Source: Hygrocybe punicea (Eukaryota; Basidiomycota; Agaricomycetes; Agaricales; Hygrophoraceae). Taken from it: a DNA stretch of 64,000 bases. Location of the stretch: NCBI GenBank assembly GCA_963556145.1, contig OY744468.1, positions 4,836,001 to 4,900,000 on the forward strand. Direction: 5' to 3'. Under the pieces are notes generated by a model. That model ran no database searches. It had not been told where the DNA came from and worked only from the letters and a program-made list of their open reading frames with translations. Position 1 is the stretch's first letter, and each line of letters opens with the position of its first letter. This document shows positions 11,974-23,912 of this stretch, one piece after another. A program made the translations under genes and the position numbers.

Positions 11974-13704
11974 TCAAGGTGCCTCGTCCCCGTGCACACG
12001 CAAGAAGGGCCACGTGTCCTGAGTACCGCCGCTCGTCATACCCAACACTTGGTACGCTGTTCCCATCCCCGTACGATCCACGAGTCGTCGTGCAGCGTCG
12101 GTGATCGCGGCCCTTCTTTCCTCCGTGGGCGCTGCGCGTGTGAGCGCATCGACACGTAACTGTAGTCCCATTCGTTCGAGGAATACAGCTTGCGTGAGAG
12201 GGCCATGGGGTGTGGCTGGTGGCACCAGCATGTTGCCAAGGGAGATGAAACACCAAGTCAGATTCATGGCAGGATATGTGGAAGACTAAAACAAACCGAG
12301 CCCTGCCATTGCTTCCATTAGATACGAAAAGTCGACGTTGGCCGTGAGATCACACTCCCCAGGCCGATGAAAGACGTCCACGATTTTGTGGTCCTTGAAT
12401 GCCTTGAGCACGTTCATGAAGGTCGTCAATGCCGAGCCGATCGACAGGAAAATGGCTCACCCGGAATGAGTCGCCGAATGCATTCTCTCCGCCGTAGTCC
12501 ACAATCAACGCTGCGCCTCCGCATTGCTCGCCGGCACCATTCGCACTGAGAACCTCACCCACTTTCTGGGCTATCCTGAAACTTGCAGGAGAAACTTCTA
12601 TCCGGGCGCCTACAGGGAGCTTCTGGAATCGGGGTGAAGATAAACCGAGTAGTGTGGACGTGGGTGACGGAGATGGCGCAAGAACGTGGTGCAATCGTGG
12701 TTGTGAAGTGGATGCGGGATTGAGGGACGCAGTTCGCGATCGGGGGTCAGCATTAATATTGGTACTGGGGTCTGGTGTGAAGGAAATCAAGACTTCCTGC
12801 CATCCTTGATGTGTTTTCTAGAATCAGTAAAGTATTATTGTCATGAGAAGGAGCCGTCGGTGACCTACTGTACCTCCAAAAGATGAATGGGCAACGCATC
12901 GAAGAATTCGTGAGCGACGAGCATAGTGAATTCACCGGCATCTTGAGGGATATTATTGATGGAATCATGCCAGATGAGTCGCCAGTCATTTTTCCGCGAA
13001 AGGGGTAATAAGTTTTCACGCTGAAGGGAGCGCATTCTAGCGCTGTTTTCCACTAAATGCACGCGCCGAAGCGCGGATTGCGACGCAGGGAAGTGGGAAA
13101 TAACCTAAAATTTGAACGCGTGAAGCGCTAATCACGGCAAGTTGTCGCAAGAGGTACGAACGCGGAGTATGTCTGCCATTAGTGTTCCACGTCCCGGCCC
13201 AAGTTCGATTAAGCGAAATGTTTGGGACCGGCCAGCGTTCAACCATTGGTGGAGCAACCAGATCCCGGTGAGCTGCATCACACACACACACACACACGCA
13301 CATACACACACACTGGATGTTCTTCACCGCCAAAATGCTTGAAACACGCAGAACTCACCTCTCCAAAAACCTGACTTATCTCAGGGCTTGTGGTAAAGTC
13401 ACCCCGTGCGCCAAATACAGAGTTCGAATGATTCATGTAGTAACCTTCGGTGGGGTGCGAGAGGCACAATTGCATATAGGTCGCCAACGATATGGGTCCT
13501 GTTGTCTCGTACTCCCAGTGAGGTAAACGTGGAAATGTCACGAAAGGCGGATACTTTAATGTGATCCAATATGATCTTTTCAACCTTTGTTACAGGCCCA
13601 CCACCACATTGAGAGAAGCTTCGAATATTGTGATTTTTGCAGGTCGTCCCAATGCCGTTGAAGTGACGACAACATAGCCTCGAGAAACCATTCCGACTCA
13701 ACAT
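11974..13704 (-). CDS. NDUFAF7: NDUFAF7-type mitochondrial complex I assembly methyltransferase
   Basis: Seven exons in consistent phase (13704-13555, 13511-13359, 13272-13162, 13104-12874, 12817-12461, 12402-12297, 12215-11974) give 449 aa. The N-terminus (MLSRNGFSRLCCRHFNG...) is basic, lacks acidic residues and fits a mitochondrial presequence. The SAM-dependent methyltransferase core shows 'ARGDFTTSPEISQVFGE', the SAM loop 'LIELGPGRGTLMADILR', 'VAHEFFDALPIHLLE', 'ALIVDYGGE' and the C-terminal 'ATPHGPLTQAVFLERMGL'. Family knowledge: MidA/NDUFAF7 dimethylates an arginine of NDUFS2 in the matrix, early in complex I assembly. A proline/serine-rich insert (about residues 220-270) separates the halves, longer than in animals. 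The third intron boundary contains a CA microsatellite. The gene is divergent from TIF6. Confidence 0.9.
13279..13314. repeat. CA dinucleotide microsatellite
   Basis: About 36 bp of nearly pure (CA)n lies inside the second intron (13358-13273) of the NDUFAF7 gene, just upstream of the splice acceptor. On the transcript it reads as (GT)n next to the branch/acceptor region, so length changes could affect splicing. Confidence 0.85.
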
Positions 13705-13967
13705 GAGCAGCTCCTAATTGGTGCACGACCAGAAATTCAAAGTGAGCATGACAGCGAGAATCATATTTTCTGCAATAGTCACCTTCGTCGGTGAGCTCTC
13801 GGAAATTATTTCTCACTTCTGAAATTGGGAGCAGCATAAAATAATTTATTACGCCGTGGGAACTACGCGGCTCCGCCAATCACGGTCTGGCTCATTGACT
13901 GCGCTGACTCTAAATTTTGTACAAGCACACAGGCCAGAGGTCGAAAACTACTACTTGCTCAGAAATC

Positions 13968-14921
13968 ATGGCAACCCGTAAAGAAATATTTTACTTGCAC
14001 TACCACGATCTCACATTTCCCCAACACAGGTCTCCAGTTCGAAAACAGCAGCGACATCGGCGTATTCGCCAAGTTGACCAACAGTTATTGCCTTGCCGCC
14101 ATCCAGGGCAGCACAAATTTCTACTCTGCATTCGAGAGTGAACTTGCGGATGTTATCCCAATCGTGCATACAAGCATTGCCGGTACGCGGATAATTGGGA
14201 GATTGACCACAGGTAACGAGTTGGGCAAGTCGTACCTTTCACTCCAGTTTTACTCCGAGTGTACCAGGAAACCGTCATGGCCTGCTTGTTCCTTCTACAA
14301 CGACCGACCAAGAACTACAGCATCTTCGCAACTCCCTCCCGGACGCCATTGCCATCCAGCGGGTAGAGGAGCGTCTGTCTGCACTAGGAAACGTTATCGC
14401 ATGCAACGACTACGTTGCGCTCGTGCACCCAGACGTAGATCGAGAGACAGAAGAGATCATCGCAGATGTGCTCAAAGTCGAAGTCTTCCGGCAGACTGTC
14501 GCGGACAACGTCCTCGTAGGCAGCTATTGTGCGATCACGAATCAGGGTGGCCTTGTCCATCCAAAAACCAGCATACAGGACCAAGACGAGTTGAGCAGTT
14601 TGCTGCAAGTGCCATTAGTAGTGAGTCGCCCTTGTTCGATGCTGCTCGATGTCCAGCGTGAATCGATGATAGGCTGGGACGGTCAACCGTGGATCAGATG
14701 TTATCGGCGCAGGTCTCATCGTAAATGACTGGTGTGCCTTCACCGGTCTCGATACGACGGCAACAGAAATCAGCGTGATAGAAGCCACCTTCAGTCCGTC
14801 CCCTTTTCTCGTCGTCGTTCCCCGCTTGTATTCTGACGCTGTAGGGACAGAACTACAAGGTCGTGATTCCACGGCAATGATCGGGGAGATGCGTGATTCC
14901 CTAATCGACAACTGGGCATAA
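13968..14921 (+). CDS. TIF6: Ribosome anti-association factor eIF6
   Basis: Five exons (13968-13977, 14030-14212, 14268-14620, 14673-14793, 14845-14921) give 247 aa, the normal eIF6 length. The first exon is only 10 nt (ATG GCA ACC C) and the second starts [17 protein letters not shown]. The five-fold beta-alpha-beta repeats typical of the family are clear: '[19 protein letters not shown]', '[19 protein letters not shown]', '[20 protein letters not shown]', '[18 protein letters not shown]' and '[19 protein letters not shown]'. Family knowledge: binds the 60S subunit, needed for pre-60S biogenesis, and blocks joining to 40S. It is one of the most conserved genes here and appears intact, which anchors the frame and intron rules used for its neighbours. 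Confidence 0.95.
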
Positions 14922-15337
14922 CCTTCTCATGGTTTCCTTGACATCGTTTTGCTCTGAGGATTGCATGGTTTTTTCTTACGGAATTCATTCGAATACAATA
15001 TCGGGGTCATTCGAAGCTCGAATTAACCTCCATTATGAGAAAATGCGCGTAGATCAGCACGAAGGGCAACTCTCACACTAAGCCCATGGAATCGTGGTTC
15101 CGCTCACTCCTCGTCATCTTCAGAGGACAATATTATTTATTTCGAGTGTTACATAGACGTTATCAGTGATTACTCCGGCGACACCTGGTATTGGAATCTC
15201 GAAATTTTGGGTACTACTCCACTCAACTAAGCAAATTTTTGGAGGTTAGCTCCGCCTGGGAGCCGAGTGTTTCTCGATCCCGACCTGGCCTATCCGAATG
15301 ATTGAATATTGAAACATAACAACTTGAACGTGAACCG
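14922..15337. other. Convergent intergenic region
   Basis: 416 bp separate the 3' ends of TIF6 and the peroxiredoxin-like gene. No further gene is seen. Confidence 0.5.
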
Positions 15338-17679
15338 CTACTCGAATCGGCGGTCCGAGTGTGTTACAAAGCGCATTTTTTTGGGATCCAGATTTGCAAT
15401 ACGGTTCCTGAGGTTTTGGACGTGCTTGTAGCCGCTCAGAGTAGAGCTCGTCACGGGCTTCTTCTCCACAACGACGTGGTGCTCAACTTCGTTGTGACCG
15501 ATGTCGGTCACATTGTCAGTCGAAGGGCCGATATCGCAAGTTGTACTATCTCCACACCACTTCTCCCCGCCCCTCCTGGATGTTTTCCTCTGCCTTAAAT
15601 CCGCGAGGCTTTTGCGCCGCGCCTGCATCCACTTTGCCCGCTCCTCGCCCGTCATCGGGGCCTCGGGCACCCTAGCTTTTTCCACAGGCACAGATATATC
15701 CACCGCGGCCCGAAGCACTCGGATTATTGGGACATGCGAACGCGTCGTGTGCATTCGGTGGGAGAAGGAGCAAGTCAACCTACAATCAGCGGCAAAAAAT
15801 GAAATTTTAATGTCAGAAAACCCTGCATTGCAAATGAGCAAACGTGTTTGGACACACCCAGGTCCGAGGATGAACTCTCCGCCCAGTTGTGAGATTTCGC
15901 CCCCCTTCTCAAATATAGGAAGGCCGGCTTTTAAGGCATTCATTACGACCATGGCGATCCCACTGATGAGTCCGTGGCGTATATAGGTCCCGCGATTGGA
16001 GTCAGGGCCGGCATCGAGCGTGCGGCGCGTCATGCCGAGTGCAGTGTAGAGCTTGAGGGAAGGGTCGGTATAGACTGAGAACGGCATGTAAAATATGTCT
16101 AGAAAGAATGTCAAATGGTAATGTGGTCGATCAGGGCAAAAAACTAGAACGCACGACGGTATGCCTTGATCATATTATAAGAACCATTACTAATGATGAC
16201 CAAGTTGACACCAGATTGCCTCAGCAGACGCGGATTAACGTTTTTGGAGATAGTGAACATATAGTCTTGGCAGAACGGACACCTGGTGCCATGGGACGAA
16301 ATTGATCAATGGCTACGGAAACCTCATCCGAGGAAAACGTACCAAAAATGACGGATGAAACAGACGATCGTCTTCTGACCAAGAAACAGTTGACCGAACG
16401 GCACCCGAAGTCCATTTTCTGCGATGACATCGATGGATGCCGCCTGGGTGAGCTGCTGTAGCGTGGGTGGTTTTGTTTCGTCGAATGGCTCAACTGGAGC
16501 CGCATTTGTAATCGGATAGATGTCGGGGCTGGTGCGTGGACGGAAACCAGAGCTTGTATGTGGACGTTTGGCGACCGTGGCAGTGGGGGGTTTGGGGCCC
16601 GCCATATTTGCGGTAGGTAGGCGGGGATGGGACAGGGACCTTCTCTTCTGTCTGTAAACGGGCTCGTGTTCGGAAACGGGTGTAATAGTGGCGTGTGCGA
16701 AGGAGGACGATGAAGAGGACGAGGACTGGGACTGGGACATGGATAAAGACGGAAGTGTTTCTGCTGTGGCCTTGCGGTGCAAACGACGGCGCTCTGCAAG
16801 TTGGTTGATCTCTGAGTTTATTGGCGACTTTATACTGGAGTCTTGTGATGACAGGGAGATTGAGAGAGACGTGGATACCGGGAAAGGTTTGTTCTCGTCC
16901 AACTTTTCGCCGACTGAAGTAGATAGGATGCTATCTTTACTCTTCATATGCAGGAGGCGTCCCGATAAATTGAATCGTTTGTTTGTGGGAGAAGGTGACG
17001 GGGTCTCGGAGGAAAGGAAGGGAAATTGTGTACGGGAGCGACGATACCTGTGCTCGTGAATACGCTTTGGAGGGTTAGAGGATGCATCAGAGGCAATGAC
17101 ATCAGTAGTAACGGTAATCTTCTTGTTGGATTCGTCGTCCACTGAAATTGGCGGCAGACGGAGTCCAGACGCTGTGGCAGGTCTACGTGCAACACCTAAT
17201 TGTGGGTTTTTGTGCATGACAGACGTAAGAACGTTTGTTGGAGACAGTTTGTTGGAGACTGGAGTGGGATTGGACAGTGAACGTCGTCTCTGGAACAAAG
17301 CCACAGGAATGTCTCTCTCGAACTGTTGCTCCACGGATGATTGGAGCTCGTTGTGAGTTTTCAGAGTAAGTCGCTTGGCACGGGACTCGTGCACAGCATG
17401 GACACTTGAGAGGAGGGCGGAGATGTCAATGGAAGAGCGTTTGATGCGGAGAGGCACCTCAGGGGTGGCGACACCGCTCTCGCTATCGGGGATGGCCTGG
17501 CCTTGAAAGGTGCACCGTCGACTGCGCAGAGCCGAGAGGGGTGCGAATGGGTCCTCTGGATCTGGTGGAGGATAGCGCAAGGAGAAATCCTTGAAGGGCA
17601 TGGGCTTCTGCCTGATGGACATGGCATCGTCGGTGTCCGTGTCGGCCTGAGACATTAGCTGGGGATCGAGGGCCAACAT
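15338..17679 (-). CDS. Ser/Pro-rich protein fused to an AhpC/TSA (PRXL2-type) thioredoxin-fold domain
   Basis: Four exons, 17679-16343, 16282-16158, 16098-15858 and 15779-15338, give about 714 aa. Residues 1-415 or so are low-complexity, Ser/Pro/Arg-rich and probably disordered, with a poly-Ser run. From about 420 begins a peroxiredoxin-like 2 domain: 'FGQLFLGQKTIVCFIRHFWC', then CPFC as the redox CxxC motif at the usual position. Next come 'GVNLVIISNGSYNMIKAY', 'MPFSVYTDPSLKLYTALGM' and the late 'LTCSFSHRMHTTRSHVPI'. A basic, Lys/Arg-rich tail follows. Family knowledge: thioredoxin-fold antioxidant domains of uncertain substrate. The large disordered N-terminus suggests a phospho-regulated scaffold attached to a redox module (inference). 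The gene is intact in the reading given. Confidence 0.8.
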
Positions 17680-18935
17680 GATAACGAAAAGATAAGTTAG
17701 GACCTGCCAGTGAGAGACAAGGTGAGAAGCAGAGGTAGTGGATTATTGGGAGAACATATAGGTAATGGAACGTTACGGGATGGGCTAGAAACGTTGTCTG
17801 TGGGAGGGGGACTGCACGCGCCCGCCTGACGGCAATAGGGAGTCCTTTTGAAGACGGGATTCCGATAAGGTTACCCATTGCTCCGAGTCCGTGCTTCCTG
17901 GTTGCATCAGTCACTCTGTGTATTTCGAATCAGTGATTGGCCGCAATACCATAGTCGGCGCTGTCGCATCATCGACTTATATACGGCCAATGCGTTTCCA
18001 AGGGCTAGCGCGCCATCAGGGCAAGCGTGTGTTTCCTGCCTCAGGCTTCACGTGCGTGTCCAGCGTGGGTGCCATGAGTCCACCCGCGAGTCTTCAAGCT
18101 TCAAGCATGCTCAGGCTTCTGGACTCGGACTTGAGCTTTATCGTTCAGAGCTCGAGCAAGTATTTCAGGTCAAGATTCCTTTCAAATAACCACCGATAGC
18201 CAGCCCAGGGCCGCAGGACCACTCTATCGAAACGCCCCAACCCTTTTCGTGTCGTCGTGTCGTCATTTCCGACCTGTGACGGAATAACCAACCACTGGCG
18301 GCAAATACATCTGCTTCGCAACAAAAACCCTTCGCGACAAGAAAAACAACAACCCTATATACATCCCCTGGAAAACCACCGAATTTGATGATTGTGATAT
18401 CTGCCATCGATGGCTCATCGAGTAGAAAATGGTAGTCTGGTAGGTGTCCTACTAACCATTGACCGCAAGTAGCCTGCGCGGGTTTGATCAACTTTACGTC
18501 GTCTAGATCGGCACGGCTTTCTTGGTGGGTCAATTATGGCAACCGTCCCATCGCTTACGATGGTCAATGAAGAACTGCGTTCTTGCCCAGTTAGGCTGGT
18601 GTCATTCCAATTTGCAGCAGAGCGTCGGGACATGCAACAACGCACTGTTCTTGTGTTCAATCGCAGAAGCCTGAAGTTTATCTCGTTTTGCTAGTGTCTG
18701 TTTTGCTTTGATGGTCAAGACACAACAGTTGACTTGGTTACACCGTGAGCTCATGGCATCCCCAACTCACCACGGCATGCGCATGCCTTCATATTTCCGA
18801 TACAATTACAATTTCAAGTACATAGTGATAATATTAATTTATGGCATGGTTGGAAATACCGGATCAAGGGAGGCCCTGGGAGGGACACATTCTCAGCGCA
18901 CTACGTGTGGATAGCGTGCACGAGAAGCATCACAT
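17680..18935. other. Intergenic region without a supported gene
   Basis: About 1.25 kb between two minus-strand genes. The right part should hold the 3' UTR of the MLKL-like gene and the left the promoter of the peroxiredoxin-like gene. Open frames at 17891-18199 (+) and 18165-18660 (-) lack conserved features, and I would not annotate them. Confidence 0.4.
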
Positions 18936-20171
18936 TCATCTATAAAGTAGAGGTGGTTGAGTCGGGGAAGACGACGAGATTGTGGCATGAAGTCCAGGAG
19001 CCGTCGGAGAAGGGAACCCAGATTTCGATACCAGGTTATGTTTGATATCCAGTAGACGCTTTTCTATGTGCGCAACACGATCCTGTTCATAGATGCTACT
19101 TCGGAACTACAATCAGAAATAGAAATGGGGGGTAAGTTCCGCGCCAGGTGATGATACATATACCTGAAATTCCACTAATGCCTGTGTTAGAGTCTCCCGT
19201 TGAATTTTGACCTTCTGGGCGTCAGCCTTGTGCATCACAACTTTAGTGAAGCGATTCCTCGTGTTTAATTGTTGCAGAAAATTCTTGACGTTGTAGAGTA
19301 CCCTGACAACCCCCAAAAATCCTTCAGAACAGAGAGTAGAACGGAGGAGATGAAGAGTGTATGCACTGAATTAGAGCCTTTAATTCTTCCAGTAGTCCAT
19401 GTTCCAGCTCTCTCCCCTCCCTCTCTCGTCGTTGTTGTGCTGCGACAATACAAGATATCAAATTGCATGCGTGGCTTGCAAGGGATGTGGAACTGGTCTC
19501 GTTGAATTTCGCGCGCTGCAAGAATACTCAGCGTGCAAATAATCAATGTTGGGATTGGGTACCAACCCTCACGGTATTGCTAACAACCGCCAGGATTGAT
19601 ATGGCAGCCGCAGCGGCTTCACATAAAATCGGAATAGAACAGGCGGTGGCGGCGCTTTTCAACGTGGCAAGGGCGTCGGTGATACCGAGGGATCTAGCCA
19701 CATCGTCCAAAGGAGCTGTATCTGGAATCTGTACCGGATTCTGGTCTTTGTGCTTCCGAAAGGGCGCCCACAAAGGGTTCGAATCACTTCTTCGGAGAGA
19801 AAGCGGAGTGGAAGGAGCACCAGTGGCAGGGGATTCTTTCCCGAGCTGAGGAATCAAATTGCCATCACCAGAAGAAGCATTGACCATTCCAAACATCCTC
19901 GCTTCAGCCATCTCGGGAGTCAGCTGTGGTGGTGTGATCATGGTGATGCCTGTGGGGTTTCCACAAGTATATCCGGGAGTGGCCGAGACTCCCACTTGTT
20001 GGAGAGTTGGCTGCTGCATGCCAGCTGGCAGGAGACGAATGTGCCAGCAAGGACGTCGTAAATGAACTAATAGTAATACTATCAATATCGTAATATCCAA
20101 AGCTTACCAGGCATCCCATAGGTGTTATAGTGATTGCTGCTGAGCTCAGGCTGCCAGTGGTTGTTCGACAT
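18936..20171 (-). CDS. Helical-bundle protein resembling fungal MLKL-NTD/HeLo-like adaptor domains
   Basis: Five exons (20171-20108, 20024-19573, 19515-19367, 19302-19164, 19106-18936) give 324 aa in continuous phase. Residues 1-120 are Pro/Ser-rich and probably disordered (MSNNHWQPELSSNHYNTYG...). From about 125 comes an all-helical domain: 'DDVARSLGITDALATLKSAA', a small hydrophobic helix 'IPILCEAAAAAISILAVV', 'NTRAKFNETSSTSLASHACN', and a charged helix around 'QRREREGRELEHGLLEELK'. It continues with 'LYNVKNFLQQLNTRNRFTKV', 'ADAQKVKIQRETLTQALVEF' and 'SSIYEQDRVAHIEKRLLDI'. This order matches the four-helix N-terminal domain that Agaricomycetes place in front of NLR-like or kinase modules. 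Here it ends in a short Ser/Pro tail with no effector or ATPase attached. A signalling or cell-death adaptor is an inference, not shown. Confidence 0.6.
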
Positions 20172-20548
20172 ACCTGGATCAAGTGGAGACAATTTCCAAC
20201 AGAGAGGGAGCCTTATATCATGGCGGACTGTGGCCCGGGCTTGATTAGTACCCGAACAACTTCAACAAGCAATCGGGCGCTAATTTGGCAGCGCTTAGAT
20301 CCAGGAAACTCGATCCCAGTACAATCAAACATTATTCTGTAGAAAATGGCAGCCCGGAAATTGGTGGCGATACGTATGTGGTGGAAATTATCTTGTCAAT
20401 ATTAATGTCAACTTCTGGTACCAACAATCTGAGCAAGGAATGCAAAGATTCCAAGGATTGTCAATGCGCTGTGGCACATCGGCTTTTATTACGTAATAGA
20501 CGCGGTACTCAGCGCTGCACTCAGCCCAACTTGCAGTGCAGAGCAATT

Positions 20549-22464
20549 ATGGAAAAGGACGAAGACGGTTTTTACACCCCCGTCGCTCAGGCTGTTTCAA
20601 ATAAAGATCCACCCCCCGCCGATGACCCTGGTGTGTAGTCGACATTGACAGTGCTTTTCTGTCAAACATGTTCAGCTGCCCTTCCCTTAGTACAGACCGA
20701 TAATGATCTCTTCAAATCAACTTTCGAGGTCTCTGTGAGTCTGAATCCTGCTCTCAAAAAATATATATATTCCATTGACGAGATTGCTTTGGATCAGGTT
20801 ACACTTGCAGATCAACAACTAGACCCAAACTCTCCCTTGTTTAGTGCGAAAACCTTCGAAGAACTCGGGTTGTTCGTCCGGCTTCGCTAGTGGCCCACCC
20901 ATATTTTTTTTTGACGGCGTTTCTCCAGACACCAAGATCTCTTGAAAGGAATATATGACATGGGTTTTTCCAAACCATCCAAGATCCAGGAGCGGGCTCT
21001 GCCGCTGTTATTGCAGAATCCGTGTGTGCCACCCGATAGATCCCGTTGATTATTCTCCGACGCCCCCTTCAGGCCTCAAAATATGATTGGCCAGTCACAG
21101 TCCGGAACAGGCAAGACTGCAGCCTTCGTATTAACTATGCTTAGTCGGATCGACTTTTCAAAGAACAAGACCCAGGTGCGCAATATCGTTTGCATGAGCC
21201 ACTCTCGAACGCCGACCCCCCCCCCCTCTCCACACAAGGCGCTTTGTCTCGCCCCCTCCCGAGAACTCGCACGACAGATCATGTCGGTTGTAGTTGCTAT
21301 GGGCAAATTCACACCTGTACAGACCGAATACGCGATCAAGGATAACCTGCCACGTGGTGCCAATCATATCACGGCACACATCGTCGTAGGTACACCGGGC
21401 ACAATGACCGATCTGATGCGGAGGAGGGTTATTGATGTCTCAGAAGTGAAAGTCTTCGTCTTGGATGAGGCGGATAACATGTTGGATCAAGATGGCCTGG
21501 GAGATCAGACTCTACGCGTGAAAAAGTAGGAGCTTTCTTATATATCGGTGGTGTCTCTCATTATATCAACCAGCATGCTCTCGCGGGCGCTCCCACTCCA
21601 GATTATCCTCTTCTCTGCAACTTTCCCAGATCACGTGCGGACATTCGCGAGCAAGTTTGCACCGAACGCGAACAAGATCGAACTGCAGAAGGAAGAGCTT
21701 TCCGTTGACGGGATTCGGCAATTCTACATGGATTGCCGAGACGAGGAGCATAAATATGATATATTGGTGTCATTATACAGCCTGCTTACTATCGGCCAGA
21801 GTATCATTTTCTGTCAAGTATGTCTCGGATTATTATCTACACATGTCCGCATTACCGACTCATTTGGGATGTTCACAGTATCGACACACGGCTGACCGAA
21901 TCTCTAAGCGAATGACTGCAGAGGGCCACAAAGTCGCCTCTCTCCATGGTGCAAAAGATGCGGCAGAGCGTGATTCGATTATCGATAATTTCCGCGAAGG
22001 CCGAGAGAAAGTCCTCATCACCACCAACGTCATCGCCCGGGGGATCGATATCCTCCAGGTCAACATGGTCGTGAACTATGATCTGCCGCTTATGAACGAG
22101 CGAGAAAAGAAGGAGGATGAGCGACCGGATATCGAGACCTATATTCACCGTATCGGTTGAGTGCCCATTTCGTCAAAACTCTCATGCTCAGTTTCAGAGA
22201 AACCAGAACGTTGTCTGATCACCTTACTCCGCGATCTAGGTAGGACTGGACGATTTGGCCGTAGAGGCATATCGATAAACTTTGTCCACGACAAGAAGAC
22301 GTGGATGCAAATGGAACAGATTGAGAAAGCGACTGGGAAGAAGATCATTCGCATCGAAACTAGTGACGTGGATGAGATGGAGGAGGTGCGTTTCGCAATT
22401 TCTCGTCGGGCCTTCTCCCTCGCTTATACCTCTTGAATAGAAAATGAAGAAGGCACTGAAATAA
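20549..22464 (+). CDS. DBP5: DEAD-box RNA helicase DBP5/DDX19
   Basis: About ten exons: 20549-20630, 20676-20738, 20811-20871, 20929-21021, 21073-21175, 21239-21525, 21574-21817, 21879-22155, 22240-22385 and 22441-22464. The start MEKDEDGFY at 20549 is provisional; an in-frame ATG at 20405 or a missed upstream exon is possible. Helicase motifs in order: Q motif '[14 protein letters not shown]', Walker A 'SQSGTGKT', 'APSRELARQ', 'VGTPG', 'DEAD', '[10 protein letters not shown]', '[10 protein letters not shown]' and 'HRIGRTGR'. The stretch '[20 protein letters not shown]' is characteristic of DBP5 rather than other DEAD-box proteins. Family knowledge: remodels mRNPs at the cytoplasmic face of the nuclear pore, stimulated by Gle1 and inositol hexakisphosphate. 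The next exon ends KMKKALK. It appears intact. Confidence 0.92.
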
Positions 22465-23077
22465 ATAGATCCCTTGCGTGTATTTTATGTTCACATACTT
22501 GAACCGACTGAACTTGGATGTAAACTGACGTTCATCGGATCCATCGACTTTGCGTTTGCACGAACTCAGTCATCGCCGAAGTTTCCTCATCGCTCGACAC
22601 CCAACTTCCCCCCTTCCGGTGCTCGGTTTTGCGGTTACAGTATGAGTTCTGTTCTTGACCGTCTGAATGTTAATAATGTCAGCAGAGGGGTATATTACCT
22701 TGAGAGTGATCGCGATGAATTTGGTGACTCCGGGGTTGATCATGACTTCGTTTGACATATATTGAAGGGCAACGAGCTTAGGATTTGCGAGCAATTTGCA
22801 GGCCATCATTCCACGCCGCTGTTGCAAATCAAGCAACTGTCAAGGCGATCTTCTTCGGTTTCACTCAAACCTTACGTGTCTCCTACTTTTGCTATTCCTG
22901 GCTACTCCTGCGCTGAAATTTGAAAGCTATGTGGACAAAACTAGATTATTTATCGTCATGTCACCCGAGGCAGACATTGACATGAACTCCCCTACGAAGG
23001 AAAGCTAGCTCATCGTACCCGTCCTATAAGTTTCCGACAAAACATGTCGTTTTCTGCCGCCCTCCTAGGTTACTATC
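22465..23077. other. Intergenic/promoter region
   Basis: About 610 bp between DBP5 and the NTF2-like gene, both on +. A 93-codon frame (22474-22755) lacks recognisable features. It is likely the 3' UTR of DBP5 plus the promoter of the next gene. Confidence 0.4.
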
Positions 23078-23676
23078 ATGAGCTTCGCCACCGTTGTTAA
23101 ACTTTCGTCGCTGTCGGAATGGTCGGTTCAACGCATGAAGGACATATTCGAGGGCACCACAGACGAAGACAGCCTGCGCTCCATCCGAGCAACCTTCACC
23201 GACACTGTTTCCGCTACTATCAACGGCGTGCCTCTCCCTCACGCAGGTATCACTCAACTTGTACTCGCCATGAGGAAATCTTCAAAGACTGGCCTCAGAG
23301 TGGATTGGCACCATACCGTCGAGGTCGCCCGGGATCCCGGTACCAACCGGGTACCGTGTCCAGTTATTTCGCACCGTAGTTCGATACAAGTGCTAACACG
23401 ATCATCTTCATGACAGGAGGGATCATTTGGCGGGTACTATGTTATCCGGGGTTTGCGGAAACATTTGCCTGGCATGAGCTATCCTATCGAGTTTGAGCGA
23501 CAAAAAACCGTCACTGTCACGTAAGTGAAATTTCGCCAGCTTCACTGGTAAAACGAGGTTCATGTGTAGTCAGAATCGAATCTCAATCCTCCGACCCTAA
23601 CATCGATAGTCGAAGAATCGTCAATCTTGCATTCGTGGCCTCAGATGTCAAGGTGGATCGCCAATCATCGCTATAA
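23078..23676 (+). CDS. Small NTF2-like fold protein
   Basis: Three exons, 23078-23350, 23417-23520 and 23574-23676, give 159 aa. MSFATVVKLSSLSEWSVQRM starts a compact alpha+beta protein. Its elements 'GTTDEDSLRSIRATF', 'VSATINGVPLPHAGITQL', 'GLRVDWHHTVEVARDPG' and 'GGYYVIRGLRKHLPG' follow the helix-then-curved-sheet pattern of NTF2-like or SnoaL-like proteins seen in mushroom genomes. The acceptor of exon 3 was chosen as CAG at 23573 because it keeps the frame (VTVTIESQSSDPNIDSRRIV). There are no obvious catalytic residues; ligand and role are unknown. Confidence 0.55.
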
Positions 23677-23912
23677 TTCTTCACCGATCACCGATCACGA
23701 TAAAACCTTGGATTATACAACTCACTGTATCATTAGAACTCGAGACAAGAACGATGTAAACATTGCTGGCATAAAATACCTCCGCCGATTGTTCAATCGC
23801 ATATAAAATTTAGCAAGTTTCACCAGTATGATATTACTTACGGTTGTCGCGCTTTTGACGTGGAATGATAATCTACACGCGCTAGCGTTGTTTGTCTTCT
23901 TTCATGGTTAAG

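Noticed and set aside
13279..13314. CA repeats resembling a CRISPR or telomere-like array
   Set aside because: Plain dinucleotide microsatellite in an intron.
17891..18660. Frames between the peroxiredoxin-like and MLKL-like genes
   Set aside because: No start context, splice pattern or family resemblance; likely UTR and promoter sequence.
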